Shown one piece after another: positions 8,920 through 13,536 of a DNA stretch of 23,016 nucleotides; within the stretch, counting starts at the first letter, position 1, and each line of letters opens with the position of its first letter. The notes under the pieces are model-generated. The model was given only the letters and a program-made list of their open reading frames with translations, made no database searches and was not told where the DNA came from. This DNA is from a virus: positions 1 through 23,016 of the IMG/VR virus record IMGVR_UViG_3300021142_000188; one strand, 5' to 3'. Position numbers and translations under genes: made by a program.

Positions 8920-9055
8920 GTTTGTATTTGTTCCGCATCCCATTCCAGTGTTTAGTAAACCACTAGACACGAATGAACCAAACCCCCCTGTATTGAAAAA
9001 GCCAAATACTGATATAATTAAAAAGAGACCAGCAAAGTTTGGCGGCTCTTTTTAA
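8912..9055 (+). CDS. Small Pro/Lys-rich ORF (47 aa) ending inside a terminator
   Basis: The ATG at 8912 lies within the last three codons of the 319-aa gene, so it is overlapping and coupled. The product is basic and proline-rich (FVPHPIPVFSKPLDTNEP, then IIKKRPAKFGGSF). The last ~11 codons and the stop lie in the hairpin at 9020-9053. Overlap coupling and lack of stops support it as a gene; short length and no recognised family limit confidence. The basic tail resembles small phage virion or scaffold-associated proteins, but no function can be assigned. Confidence 0.5.
   Translation: MRKFVFVPHPIPVFSKPLDTNEPNPPVLKKPNTDIIKKRPAKFGGSF
9020..9053 (+). terminator. Rho-independent terminator after virion block
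   Basis: AAAAAGAG(A)CC pairs with GGCTCTTTTT, giving 10 bp with one bulged A and a 13-nt loop, ending in TTTTT. It is nearly symmetrical, so it may also work on the minus strand against leftward transcripts running past 9486. The stop of the 47-aa ORF is just after the T run. Confidence 0.75.
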
Positions 9056-9074
9056 ATAACAGAAAGGCTAAGTC

Positions 9075-9485
9075 ATGGAAGTTTTACTAGTGCCCATAGA
9101 GGACACGGACTTACACTGGCTAAAAGTAAAAGACTTTATTAATAAAGCAGTCTATTACACAAACGGTATGGCTAACATAGATGACGTCTATAACACGCTT
9201 CTTACTGGCAAATCATCATTATGGGTTGTTTATAAAGACAATAACGCAATTGGTGGTTTAATTACTAGCATTTCTTTATATCCCCAAAAAACTATATTAA
9301 ATGTACAGTTTTGCGGTGGTGTTGATTTTAAAGAATGGAAAGACATAGCGTTTAATGCAATACGTCAATATGCCAAAGAGCATGACTGTCAAGCTATGCA
9401 AGTCGCCGCTAGACCCGGTTGGGGTAGAATCTTTAAAGACGACGGTTGCAAGCTTCTTTGGTCTACTTTTGAAATTGCTGCATAG
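9075..9485 (+). CDS. GNAT-family-like acetyltransferase (136 aa)
   Basis: AAAGG 7 bp before the ATG is a fair ribosome-binding site. The protein has the order expected of a small GNAT: an N-terminal helix pair, a strand ending LWVVYKDNNAIGGLITSISL (residues 50-70), a central strand (TILNVQFCGG), a helix (AFNAIRQYAKEHDCQAMQV), and a C-terminal ARPGWGRIFKDDGCKLLWSTFE. The RPGWGR turn and 'G-C-K' ending are typical of phage GNAT-like proteins next to virion genes. The canonical Q/R-x-x-G-x-G/A acetyl-CoA loop is weak, so activity is uncertain. It stands alone between a terminator and the convergent polymerase gene; its stop at 9485 directly abuts the polymerase stop at 9486. Confidence 0.7.
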   Translation: MEVLLVPIEDTDLHWLKVKDFINKAVYYTNGMANIDDVYNTLLTGKSSLWVVYKDNNAIGGLITSISLYPQKTILNVQFCGGVDFKEWKDIAFNAIRQYAKEHDCQAMQVAARPGWGRIFKDDGCKLLWSTFEIAA

Positions 9486-10619
9486 TTATTTCTTATAACG
9501 CTTATTAACCCAGCCCTCCGCTGCGAGAGGAAAATCAGGCGCCCATAATGGCGGCGTTATCATAATCTTGATAACGTCATTCATTGCGGACTCCCCATTT
9601 TGTTCTTCTACTAGGAGTAGCACCTCGTCATGGATGGAGTTAATAACCTCATAGCCAGCTCGCTCGAGCTCTATCATAGCAAACGCCAAGAAATCGCGAG
9701 CCGTTCCTTGAACGGCACTTTGGAAGATACTACTTCCGATCAATTGGTTACGAGTCCATTGCCGCGTGTAGGTGCTCTGGCTGTGGACAGTAACTCCCAT
9801 CTTCTGTTCACCCCATGGTGTGGTGAGCAACTCGAGTTGTGGCCTTTGCCAACAGATCAATCTACCACTCGGTAGCTTTAACCACAGTACCTTATTACGG
9901 CACCACATCTGCAATTTATTCCCTACCTTAAACGTCACATTCGTTGTCTCAACCGCTTTGGTTGCGGCATCCTCACATGCATACCATAACTCTTTTACCT
10001 TGGAGTAGGATTTGCGGTAACCATCTACTGCATTTTTAGCTTGCACCTCAGTCAGTTTGACCCCCATCCCCTCAGCATACTTAACAAGACCTTTAGCTCC
10101 TTGACCAAACATCGCACCGAGGACAGCTGATTTGCTGATCTGGCGTTGATCCTTCGTAACTTGATCATAAGCGACTCGGTATAAACTTTCTGCAGCAAAG
10201 ACTTTATATTCATCTAATCCCTTTCTAAATAATTCTACTTTATCATTTTGCCCAGCCAGGTAGACGCCAACTCGGTTTTCAATTGAGCTAAAATCCACGT
10301 CAACGAAGGTTTTGCCTTTTGGGGCGGATATGGCTGATCGTACAAGGCTTGATAGTTGTTGCATCGTACCCACTCCTTGATTAAATACGCCTGGTATCGC
10401 CTGTTCAATCTCTTCATCGCTGATCGTGGGGCGAGCAATATTCTGGAGATTAAGCCCGCCACGACTAGCCCAACGACCCGTACTGGCGCCGTGATAAACA
10501 AGAGTATTACGAATCCTACCTTCACGTTGAATCTCCATCATCTTAGCGTACTTAGCCACGCTAGTTTGGCTTCCTTCTTGGCGTAATTTGAGCACCTTTA
10601 AAATTAGTTCTTGGTTCAT
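9486..10619 (-). CDS. polA: DNA polymerase family A, C-terminal (palm/fingers) half of a split gene
   Basis: This 377-residue ORF holds the whole polymerase core. Motif A is VDVDFSSIENR with catalytic D109 and E114. Motif B is around residues 158-175 (R159, K163, then MFGQGAKG). Motif C is IHDEV with H330, D331 and E332. It lacks the 3'-5' exonuclease domain and begins at the point where that domain and linker would end in full-length phage PolA (LKLRQEGSQTSVAKYAKM, a segment normally internal). The missing part is at 12612-13433. The start ATG overlaps the stop of the previous small ORF (ATGA) and is preceded by the junction repeat at 10617-10638. All catalytic residues are present, so an active two-chain polymerase is plausible, but that is inference. 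Confidence 0.93.
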   Translation of the reverse strand: MNQELILKVLKLRQEGSQTSVAKYAKMMEIQREGRIRNTLVYHGASTGRWASRGGLNLQNIARPTISDEEIEQAIPGVFNQGVGTMQQLSSLVRSAISAPKGKTFVDVDFSSIENRVGVYLAGQNDKVELFRKGLDEYKVFAAESLYRVAYDQVTKDQRQISKSAVLGAMFGQGAKGLVKYAEGMGVKLTEVQAKNAVDGYRKSYSKVKELWYACEDAATKAVETTNVTFKVGNKLQMWCRNKVLWLKLPSGRLICWQRPQLELLTTPWGEQKMGVTVHSQSTYTRQWTRNQLIGSSIFQSAVQGTARDFLAFAMIELERAGYEVINSIHDEVLLLVEEQNGESAMNDVIKIMITPPLWAPDFPLAAEGWVNKRYKK

Positions 10620-10873
10620 TTTTCTTGTGCCTTCCTTAGATATTCCGCAAGTCTTTCACCATAAGTCAATGAATGTATATCCATTTTTAATGCTTCTATT
10701 TCAGACTTTTGATTGACAATAAACAATTGATAGTCTTCTGCAATGGTCAATAGTTGTTCTATTTTAGCTTGTTGCTGGCGGAGCATGGTGGCGGCTTGGT
10801 CAAACAGTTTATAGTCCGTTGAGTAATACGGTTCGGTTTCTTGAAGTGCATCAGCTAGTTCATTTGCGTTCAT
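10616..10873 (-). CDS. Small coiled-coil cassette protein ending RKAQEK (85 aa)
   Basis: Lies directly before the polymerase half and overlaps its start by ATGA. It begins MNANELADALQE and then forms a heptad-rich helix (AATMLRQQQAKIEQLL, KSEIEALKMDI), which predicts a coiled coil. Its last residues LRKAQEK are encoded by the junction repeat. A 19-bp stretch encoding EIEALK (10686-10704) is identical to one in the small gene at 11698-11904. I recognise the general style from small accessory proteins of environmental phages; no function is known. Confidence 0.7.
   Translation of the reverse strand: MNANELADALQETEPYYSTDYKLFDQAATMLRQQQAKIEQLLTIAEDYQLFIVNQKSEIEALKMDIHSLTYGERLAEYLRKAQEK
10617..10638 (-). 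repeat. Junction repeat copy 6 (before polymerase half)
   Basis: A diverged copy of the 22-bp junction repeat (AAGGCACAAGAAAAATG on the minus strand). It encodes LRKAQEK-stop of the 85-aa gene, the ribosome-binding site, and the ATG of the polymerase half. Confidence 0.85.
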
Positions 10874-11055
10874 TCGCAGTTCTTCCTCATTCGTTTAGTC
10901 TTGTCCTCGTTATCACTAAAGTATTTACAATCCTTGCCTTCTCTAGGACTATCAACAAAGTAAGACTGGTACTCTGGCGTAGCTCTAGCAGTAAAGCGAT
11001 AACACCTCTCACGCTTCTTACAAGTCTCGTCACGACACATTGTTATATCAGCCAT
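10870..11055 (-). CDS. Cys-rich small protein, possible zinc-binding (61 aa)
   Basis: The start overlaps the upstream stop (CTAATGG), and its own stop overlaps the next start (TGCGAATGAAC), so it is coupled at both ends. The N-terminus has C7, C12 and C18 (CRDETCKKRERCYRF), with two more Cys at 43 and 60, enough for a metal site. The rest is Arg/Lys-rich. No junction repeat precedes it. The function is unknown; a small zinc-binding nucleic-acid or host-takeover protein is possible. Confidence 0.7.
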   Translation of the reverse strand: MADITMCRDETCKKRERCYRFTARATPEYQSYFVDSPREGKDCKYFSDNEDKTKRMRKNCE

Positions 11056-11333
11056 TAGTTCATCCCCGTAAGTCCATGTTGCGACTGTATTGTCTTAACA
11101 TATTGCACCGCATCCCAGAATCCATTCTCATACTCTTCAGATTGAATGCCTGTCATCGTAATATCTTCAGCCCAAACAACCATCTTGTTTAGATGTATCA
11201 GTTGCCTACGCTGGCTCTCAATGACTTCCTGAGCCTCCATGAGAATTACTTGAGCTGTACCCCACGGCAATTCTGTGTTTTCTTGTAGGTACTCTCCAAT
11301 ATCGTTTAATACTTTTTCAGTCGTTAATCTCAT
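11055..11333 (-). CDS. Small helical cassette protein (92 aa)
   Basis: I place the start at 11333 (MRLTTEKVLNDIGEYL) because the 22-bp junction repeat supplies its ribosome-binding site (AAAGGCACAAGAGAAATG). An ATG 12 codons further up would read through that repeat (MQVNIVKKGTRE) and is probably not used. The product is mostly helical and acidic (AQVILMEAQEVIESQRRQL, then EEYENGFWDAVQYVKTI). It has no Cys cluster or membrane segment, and no named family. The stop overlaps the next start. Confidence 0.7.
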   Translation of the reverse strand: MRLTTEKVLNDIGEYLQENTELPWGTAQVILMEAQEVIESQRRQLIHLNKMVVWAEDITMTGIQSEEYENGFWDAVQYVKTIQSQHGLTGMN

Positions 11334-11352
11334 TTCTCTTGTGCCTTTCTTA
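11331..11352 (-). repeat. Junction repeat copy 5
   Basis: A copy of the 22-bp junction repeat. Here the stop TAA of the upstream 31-aa ORF lies inside the repeat, so the repeat is untranslated and acts as ribosome-binding site for the gene starting at 11333. It shares the extra upstream bases ATTGT with copy 3. Confidence 0.9.
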
Positions 11353-11445
11353 ACAATGTTTACTTGCAATAATCATCATAAAAGATTGAAAAATTACAAT
11401 AATACTTAGAATGGTTATAGTTACTCTGCTCCAAAATGTAGTCAT
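11350..11445 (-). CDS. Single-span membrane microprotein (31 aa)
   Basis: Reads MTTFWSRVTITILSIIVIFQ and then SFMMIIASKHC. The hydrophobic run from about residue 8 to 26 is a good membrane span with Arg at the N side and Lys/His at the C side. Its ATG overlaps the stop of the 39-aa membrane ORF (ATGA) and follows the diverged junction repeat copy 4. Its stop is inside copy 5. Short, but well framed by the repeat pattern. Confidence 0.55.
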   Translation of the reverse strand: MTTFWSRVTITILSIIVIFQSFMMIIASKHC

Positions 11446-11561
11446 TTTTTTTGTGCCTTTATTAGTATTGCCATTGAATACAATAATCCAGCCAAAAATC
11501 CTGCCACAACAAAAAATATAATATGCAATCCAATTAACAGATATATCATTTCAATATCCAT
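11442..11561 (-). CDS. Single-span membrane microprotein ending KAQKK (39 aa)
   Basis: Begins MDIEMIYLLIGLHIIFFVVA and continues to LLYSMAILIKAQKK. About 25 residues are hydrophobic, giving one long or two tight membrane spans with a basic cytoplasmic tail. That tail is the translated form of a decayed junction repeat (AILIKAQKK compared with AILRKAQEK elsewhere). The start lies 16 bp inside the end of the upstream gene; the stop overlaps the next ATG. Confidence 0.55.
   Translation of the reverse strand: MDIEMIYLLIGLHIIFFVVAGFLAGLLYSMAILIKAQKK
11443..11464 (-). repeat. Junction repeat copy 4 (diverged)
   Basis: AAAGGCACAAAAAAAATG on the minus strand, with A replacing G at two places in the AAGAGAA part. 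Homology extends upstream (GCAATACTAA is shared with copy 1), so the shared unit is longer than 22 bp in these two copies. Confidence 0.75.
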
Positions 11562-11701
11562 TTCTTAATCATCTTGCTGTATCTGCACATAAACTGAAAA
11601 TTTCTTAATCTAAAAATAAAGCCAAAACTACCTTTATCAGACAATGCGTAGAAGTTAAAACCGTTTTTTACAGACTCACATTCTTTACGGATGTATATCA
11701 T
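11546..11701 (-). CDS. Small basic aromatic protein (51 aa)
   Basis: The start at 11701 (MIYIRKECESV) is preceded by GGAGAAAACAA and overlaps the upstream stop as ATGA; a start nine codons earlier would overlap the upstream gene further. The product is basic and rich in Phe/Tyr (GFNFYALSDKGSFGFIFRLR, ending KMIKKWILK). There are two Cys and no recognised family. The next gene starts inside its last codons. Confidence 0.55.
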   Translation of the reverse strand: MIYIRKECESVKNGFNFYALSDKGSFGFIFRLRNFQFMCRYSKMIKKWILK

Positions 11702-11904
11702 TTGTTTTCTCCAACTTGCACAAGCCATTGTGATAGTCTTTTACATTCAGCCTTTAATGCTTCTATTTCAGCTTTCAGCACTTCCCTGCCAATTGATAAA
11801 CAATATGGGCAACTAGCATGACCCATTGAATTTTTTGGGTGGTCTGTAAGTTTATAAAATGAATGCCCTGATTCGCATTGCTCTAAGATTGGTTCATTGT
11901 TCAT
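11698..11904 (-). CDS. Small zinc-ribbon-like plus coiled-coil protein (68 aa)
   Basis: Residues 10-35 hold C10, H14 and the pair CPYC (32-35), a possible zinc site. Residues 43-60 form a short coiled coil (LKAEIEALKAECKRL). Its first 15 bp (encoding MNNEP) are identical to those of the gene at 12334-12615. Its EIEALK-coding 19 bp are identical to a part of the 85-aa gene. A junction repeat provides its ribosome-binding site. It looks like a mosaic built by recombination between neighbours. The function is unknown. Confidence 0.7.
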   Translation of the reverse strand: MNNEPILEQCESGHSFYKLTDHPKNSMGHASCPYCLSIGREVLKAEIEALKAECKRLSQWLVQVGENK

Positions 11905-11923
11905 TTCTCTTGTGCCTTTCTTA
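11902..11923 (-). repeat. Junction repeat copy 3
   Basis: A perfect copy of the AAAGGCACAAGAGAAATG core. The upstream 33-aa ORF stops at the TAA in its left part, so the repeat is a 16-bp untranslated leader with ribosome-binding site for the 68-aa gene. Confidence 0.9.
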
Positions 11924-12022
11924 ACAATATTTACCCATTAAAAACCCAGTAGCCCAAACCAAAATAAACCATCCGCCTGTGCCATCAAAATACCAATCTA
12001 AAAACTTATCCCACCGAGTCAT
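11921..12022 (-). CDS. Membrane microprotein (33 aa)
   Basis: Reads MTRWDKFLDWYFDGTGGWFI and then LVWATGFLMGKYC. A hydrophobic, aromatic-rich segment (GGWFILVWATGFLMG) forms one short membrane span after an amphipathic N-terminus. AGGAG lies 6 bp before the ATG (TTAGGAGAAGAACATG), a good ribosome-binding site. It starts inside the end of the 71-aa gene. Its KYC ending and stop in the repeat match the KHC ending of the 31-aa ORF. Confidence 0.6.
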   Translation of the reverse strand: MTRWDKFLDWYFDGTGGWFILVWATGFLMGKYC

Positions 12023-12221
12023 GTTCTTCTCCTAAGTTCATTGTTAACCTTACTTCTCCAACTGTGAAGTTGTTTGTTTTTTGGAATTGCTCAAGAGCTT
12101 CTGTTAGCTCTCTTAAAACTTTTCCATCATCCCAAATTTTGTCTCTGTTATATGTTGCTACTTTTGCGGTGAATCTTATTGTTACTTCTTCCAGTTTTGG
12201 TAAGCTATAAGATATTGTCAT
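12006..12221 (-). CDS. Small hypothetical protein (71 aa)
   Basis: The start ATG is the end of junction repeat copy 2 and overlaps the stop of the 39-aa ORF upstream. The product has an N-terminal strand-rich part (EVTIRFTAKVATYN), a helix (GKVLRELTEALEQFQ) and a C-terminal strand (FTVGEVRLTMNLG), a small alpha/beta layout. There are no Cys, no membrane segment and no recognised family. Confidence 0.65.
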   Translation of the reverse strand: MTISYSLPKLEEVTIRFTAKVATYNRDKIWDDGKVLRELTEALEQFQKTNNFTVGEVRLTMNLGEEHDSVG

Positions 12222-12337
12222 TTCTCTTGTGCCTTTCTTAAATTAGGGGTTGACTGTGTAGACGGTAGCCAACCAATACCGTTAGCAATCGGATGAGAAG
12301 TCCCATCCCCTAGCACTACACTTGCCTTACTAATCAT
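12218..12337 (-). CDS. Small ORF ending RKAQEK (39 aa)
   Basis: Starts with the ATG of junction repeat copy 1 and ends in copy 2, reading MISKASVVLGDGTSHPIANG, then IGWLPSTQSTPN and LRKAQEK. Both ends overlap neighbours by ATGA. Its framing by two repeat copies is the main evidence that it is translated. The function is unknown; it could also be a decayed remnant of a larger cassette. Confidence 0.5.
   Translation of the reverse strand: MISKASVVLGDGTSHPIANGIGWLPSTQSTPNLRKAQEK
12219..12240 (-). repeat. Junction repeat copy 2
   Basis: A perfect core (AAAGGCACAAGAGAAATG), read as LRKAQEK-stop for the 39-aa ORF and as ribosome-binding site plus ATG for the 71-aa gene. Confidence 0.9.
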
Positions 12338-12615
12338 TTCTCTTGTGCCTTTCTTAGTATTGCTCTAGAAAATTCAAATATACCAACCCTACTAAATTCG
12401 ATTCCTTCAAAATCTTCGTACAATGAATAAACATACTCATTGTTGCTTGCAATTTTTTTAATAACTTCCGTTATTTCCTCATCTGTTAGTGTCTTTGCTG
12501 GATGGGTGTAGAGTGGAACATAACCTTCTTTTGGGTTTGGAATAATACCGCTTGCCGTTACCCAATAATCATGTTCTTCTAAATACTTTCCATACGCTAC
12601 TGGTTCATTGTTCAT
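12334..12615 (-). CDS. Small phage accessory protein, MNNEPVAYG...LYTHPAK type (93 aa)
   Basis: First gene of the array. Its ATG overlaps the stop of the polymerase N-terminal half (ATTATGAAC). I recognise the layout NEPVA... then VPLYTHPAKTLTDEEI, widespread in small accessory proteins of environmental and enteric phages; the function is unknown. It ends AILRKAQEK, coded by the junction repeat. The first 15 bp match the start of the gene at 11698-11904, and the downstream polymerase half also begins MNQE, suggesting that cassette starts recombine. Confidence 0.75.
   Translation of the reverse strand: MNNEPVAYGKYLEEHDYWVTASGIIPNPKEGYVPLYTHPAKTLTDEEITEVIKKIASNNEYVYSLYEDFEGIEFSRVGIFEFSRAILRKAQEK
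12335..12356 (-). repeat. Junction repeat copy 1
   Basis: A perfect core (AAAGGCACAAGAGAAATG). It encodes LRKAQEK-stop of the 93-aa gene and supplies ribosome-binding site and ATG for the next ORF. Upstream bases GCAATACTAA are shared with copy 4. Confidence 0.9.
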
Positions 12616-13433
12616 AATCCCTCCAATTCTGCAATTTTAGCGTTTACTGTCTCTGCGGTCAAATCTTTTAAATCGGCACCTTGGGCATTTAGCCACCCTA
12701 GCAATTTAGCCCTCTCAGACGGCTTAAAACCGGTCAAGGAGACGCATTCCTTGTCAATGGCATCCTGCGCCCTTACCACAGCAAGGACAGCGTTGTGGAG
12801 CTCATTATAGTCCACAGGAACGCCTCTAAGGTTGATCCGCTGGGTTAGGTACCAAACTTCCATTTCTTGAGCGCTAAGGGGCCTTAAAACGCTTCCTATG
12901 GCCATCTCTGCGCGTACGTCCTGTGCGCAATAGCGGAACAGTTCTTCCATGAGCATGGGGTCGTTGTTAAATTGCCCCTCTTTTTTGGGTTTGCATAGCT
13001 TCTGAATAAGGTATCTACCACGGGTATCTTTTTGTTGGTTTGCGTCCATAAAGATAGCTGCGTCACCCAAAGCCTGCGGTATGTTATTGGCTGCTGCTAT
13101 AGCCATGGAGTCAATGCACTGCTCTAGTTTTAGTGGTGGCCAACCGTACTTAGGTACACAGACGCAGTTCCAGATGGCGTACTCGAACATGGCGTTCCAT
13201 GCTTGGATTTTGCCGCCGTTTTCAACATAAACTAGCAATTTGTGTAATTGTGTTGAAAAATTGTCCATTGAGCCTAGTCGGACAGGCTGCGCTTTTACAA
13301 CTTGTACATTATCAGGTTGGGTGCCGAACGCAATACACAACACTTCTGTTGTGTCATCGTTGGCGTAGATGTCTAGCCCTTGTTCGGCTAGGTCGATGGT
13401 GCTGCGGGTTTCAAAGTCAATGCTGTAAATCAT
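12612..13433 (-). CDS. polA: DNA polymerase family A, N-terminal 3'-5' exonuclease half of a split gene
   Basis: The start at 13433 (MIYSIDFETRS) has AGGAG 6 bp upstream; the ORF is open further up, but that part is not protein-like. The 273 residues contain the DnaQ-like proofreading exonuclease: Exo I D6/E8 (SIDFETRS), Exo II N80-x-x-F-E84 (AWNAMFEYAIWN), Exo III Y168 and D172 (YCAQDVRAE). After it comes the start of the thumb/linker region (QRINLRGVPVD). It ends at AKIAELEGL, just where the palm part should follow, and the palm half is 2.0 kb downstream at 9486-10619. Together they total 650 residues, a usual full length for phage PolA of the type found with DUF2800 and DUF2815. The stop TGA overlaps the first array gene. 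Confidence 0.92.
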   Translation of the reverse strand: MIYSIDFETRSTIDLAEQGLDIYANDDTTEVLCIAFGTQPDNVQVVKAQPVRLGSMDNFSTQLHKLLVYVENGGKIQAWNAMFEYAIWNCVCVPKYGWPPLKLEQCIDSMAIAAANNIPQALGDAAIFMDANQQKDTRGRYLIQKLCKPKKEGQFNNDPMLMEELFRYCAQDVRAEMAIGSVLRPLSAQEMEVWYLTQRINLRGVPVDYNELHNAVLAVVRAQDAIDKECVSLTGFKPSERAKLLGWLNAQGADLKDLTAETVNAKIAELEGL

Positions 13434-13482
13434 AAATGCTCCTAAGGCAGCCAACGTATTGGCGGAATAAATACTGTAACAT

Positions 13483-13511
13483 AAAAAAGGGGATGCTGTA
13501 CAAGCCACCCC
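13483..13511 (-). terminator. Weak rho-independent terminator between nrdJ and polymerase N-half
   Basis: On the minus strand GGGGTGGCT pairs with AGCATCCCC around a 5-nt loop, with two mismatches, followed by TTTTTT. It lies 26 bp after the nrdJ stop. The internal mismatches suggest attenuation rather than full stop, since the polymerase has no clear promoter of its own. Confidence 0.6.
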
Positions 13512-13536
13512 CAACATCACCACCAAGTGAAAAACT

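Noticed and set aside
9013-9018. TATAAT as a sigma70 promoter for the GNAT-like gene
   Set aside because: The nearest TTGAAA is only 14 bp away, and a terminator lies between it and the gene, so a promoter here would make a very short RNA.
11055-11369. Longer 104-aa form starting MQVNIVKKGTREM
   Set aside because: The extension reads through the junction repeat, which elsewhere acts as ribosome-binding site and start; the ATG at 11333 fits the array pattern.
10617-12356. CRISPR array or diversity-generating retroelement
   Set aside because: Repeats are spaced unevenly (about 110-700 bp), lie at gene junctions and code for protein; no Cas gene or reverse transcriptase is present.
10620-12611. 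Group I or II intron (or intein) interrupting the DNA polymerase gene
   Set aside because: The insert is filled end to end with overlapping short ORFs, the first half ends in a stop overlapping an ATG, the second half has its own start and ribosome-binding site, and I found no intron core pairing or intein splice motifs. It cannot be fully excluded without a covariance-model search.
13450-13463. GCCAA-TACG-TTGGC inverted repeat as an operator
   Set aside because: A single 5-bp hairpin with no second copy; too weak to call, though it lies just before the polymerase N-half start.
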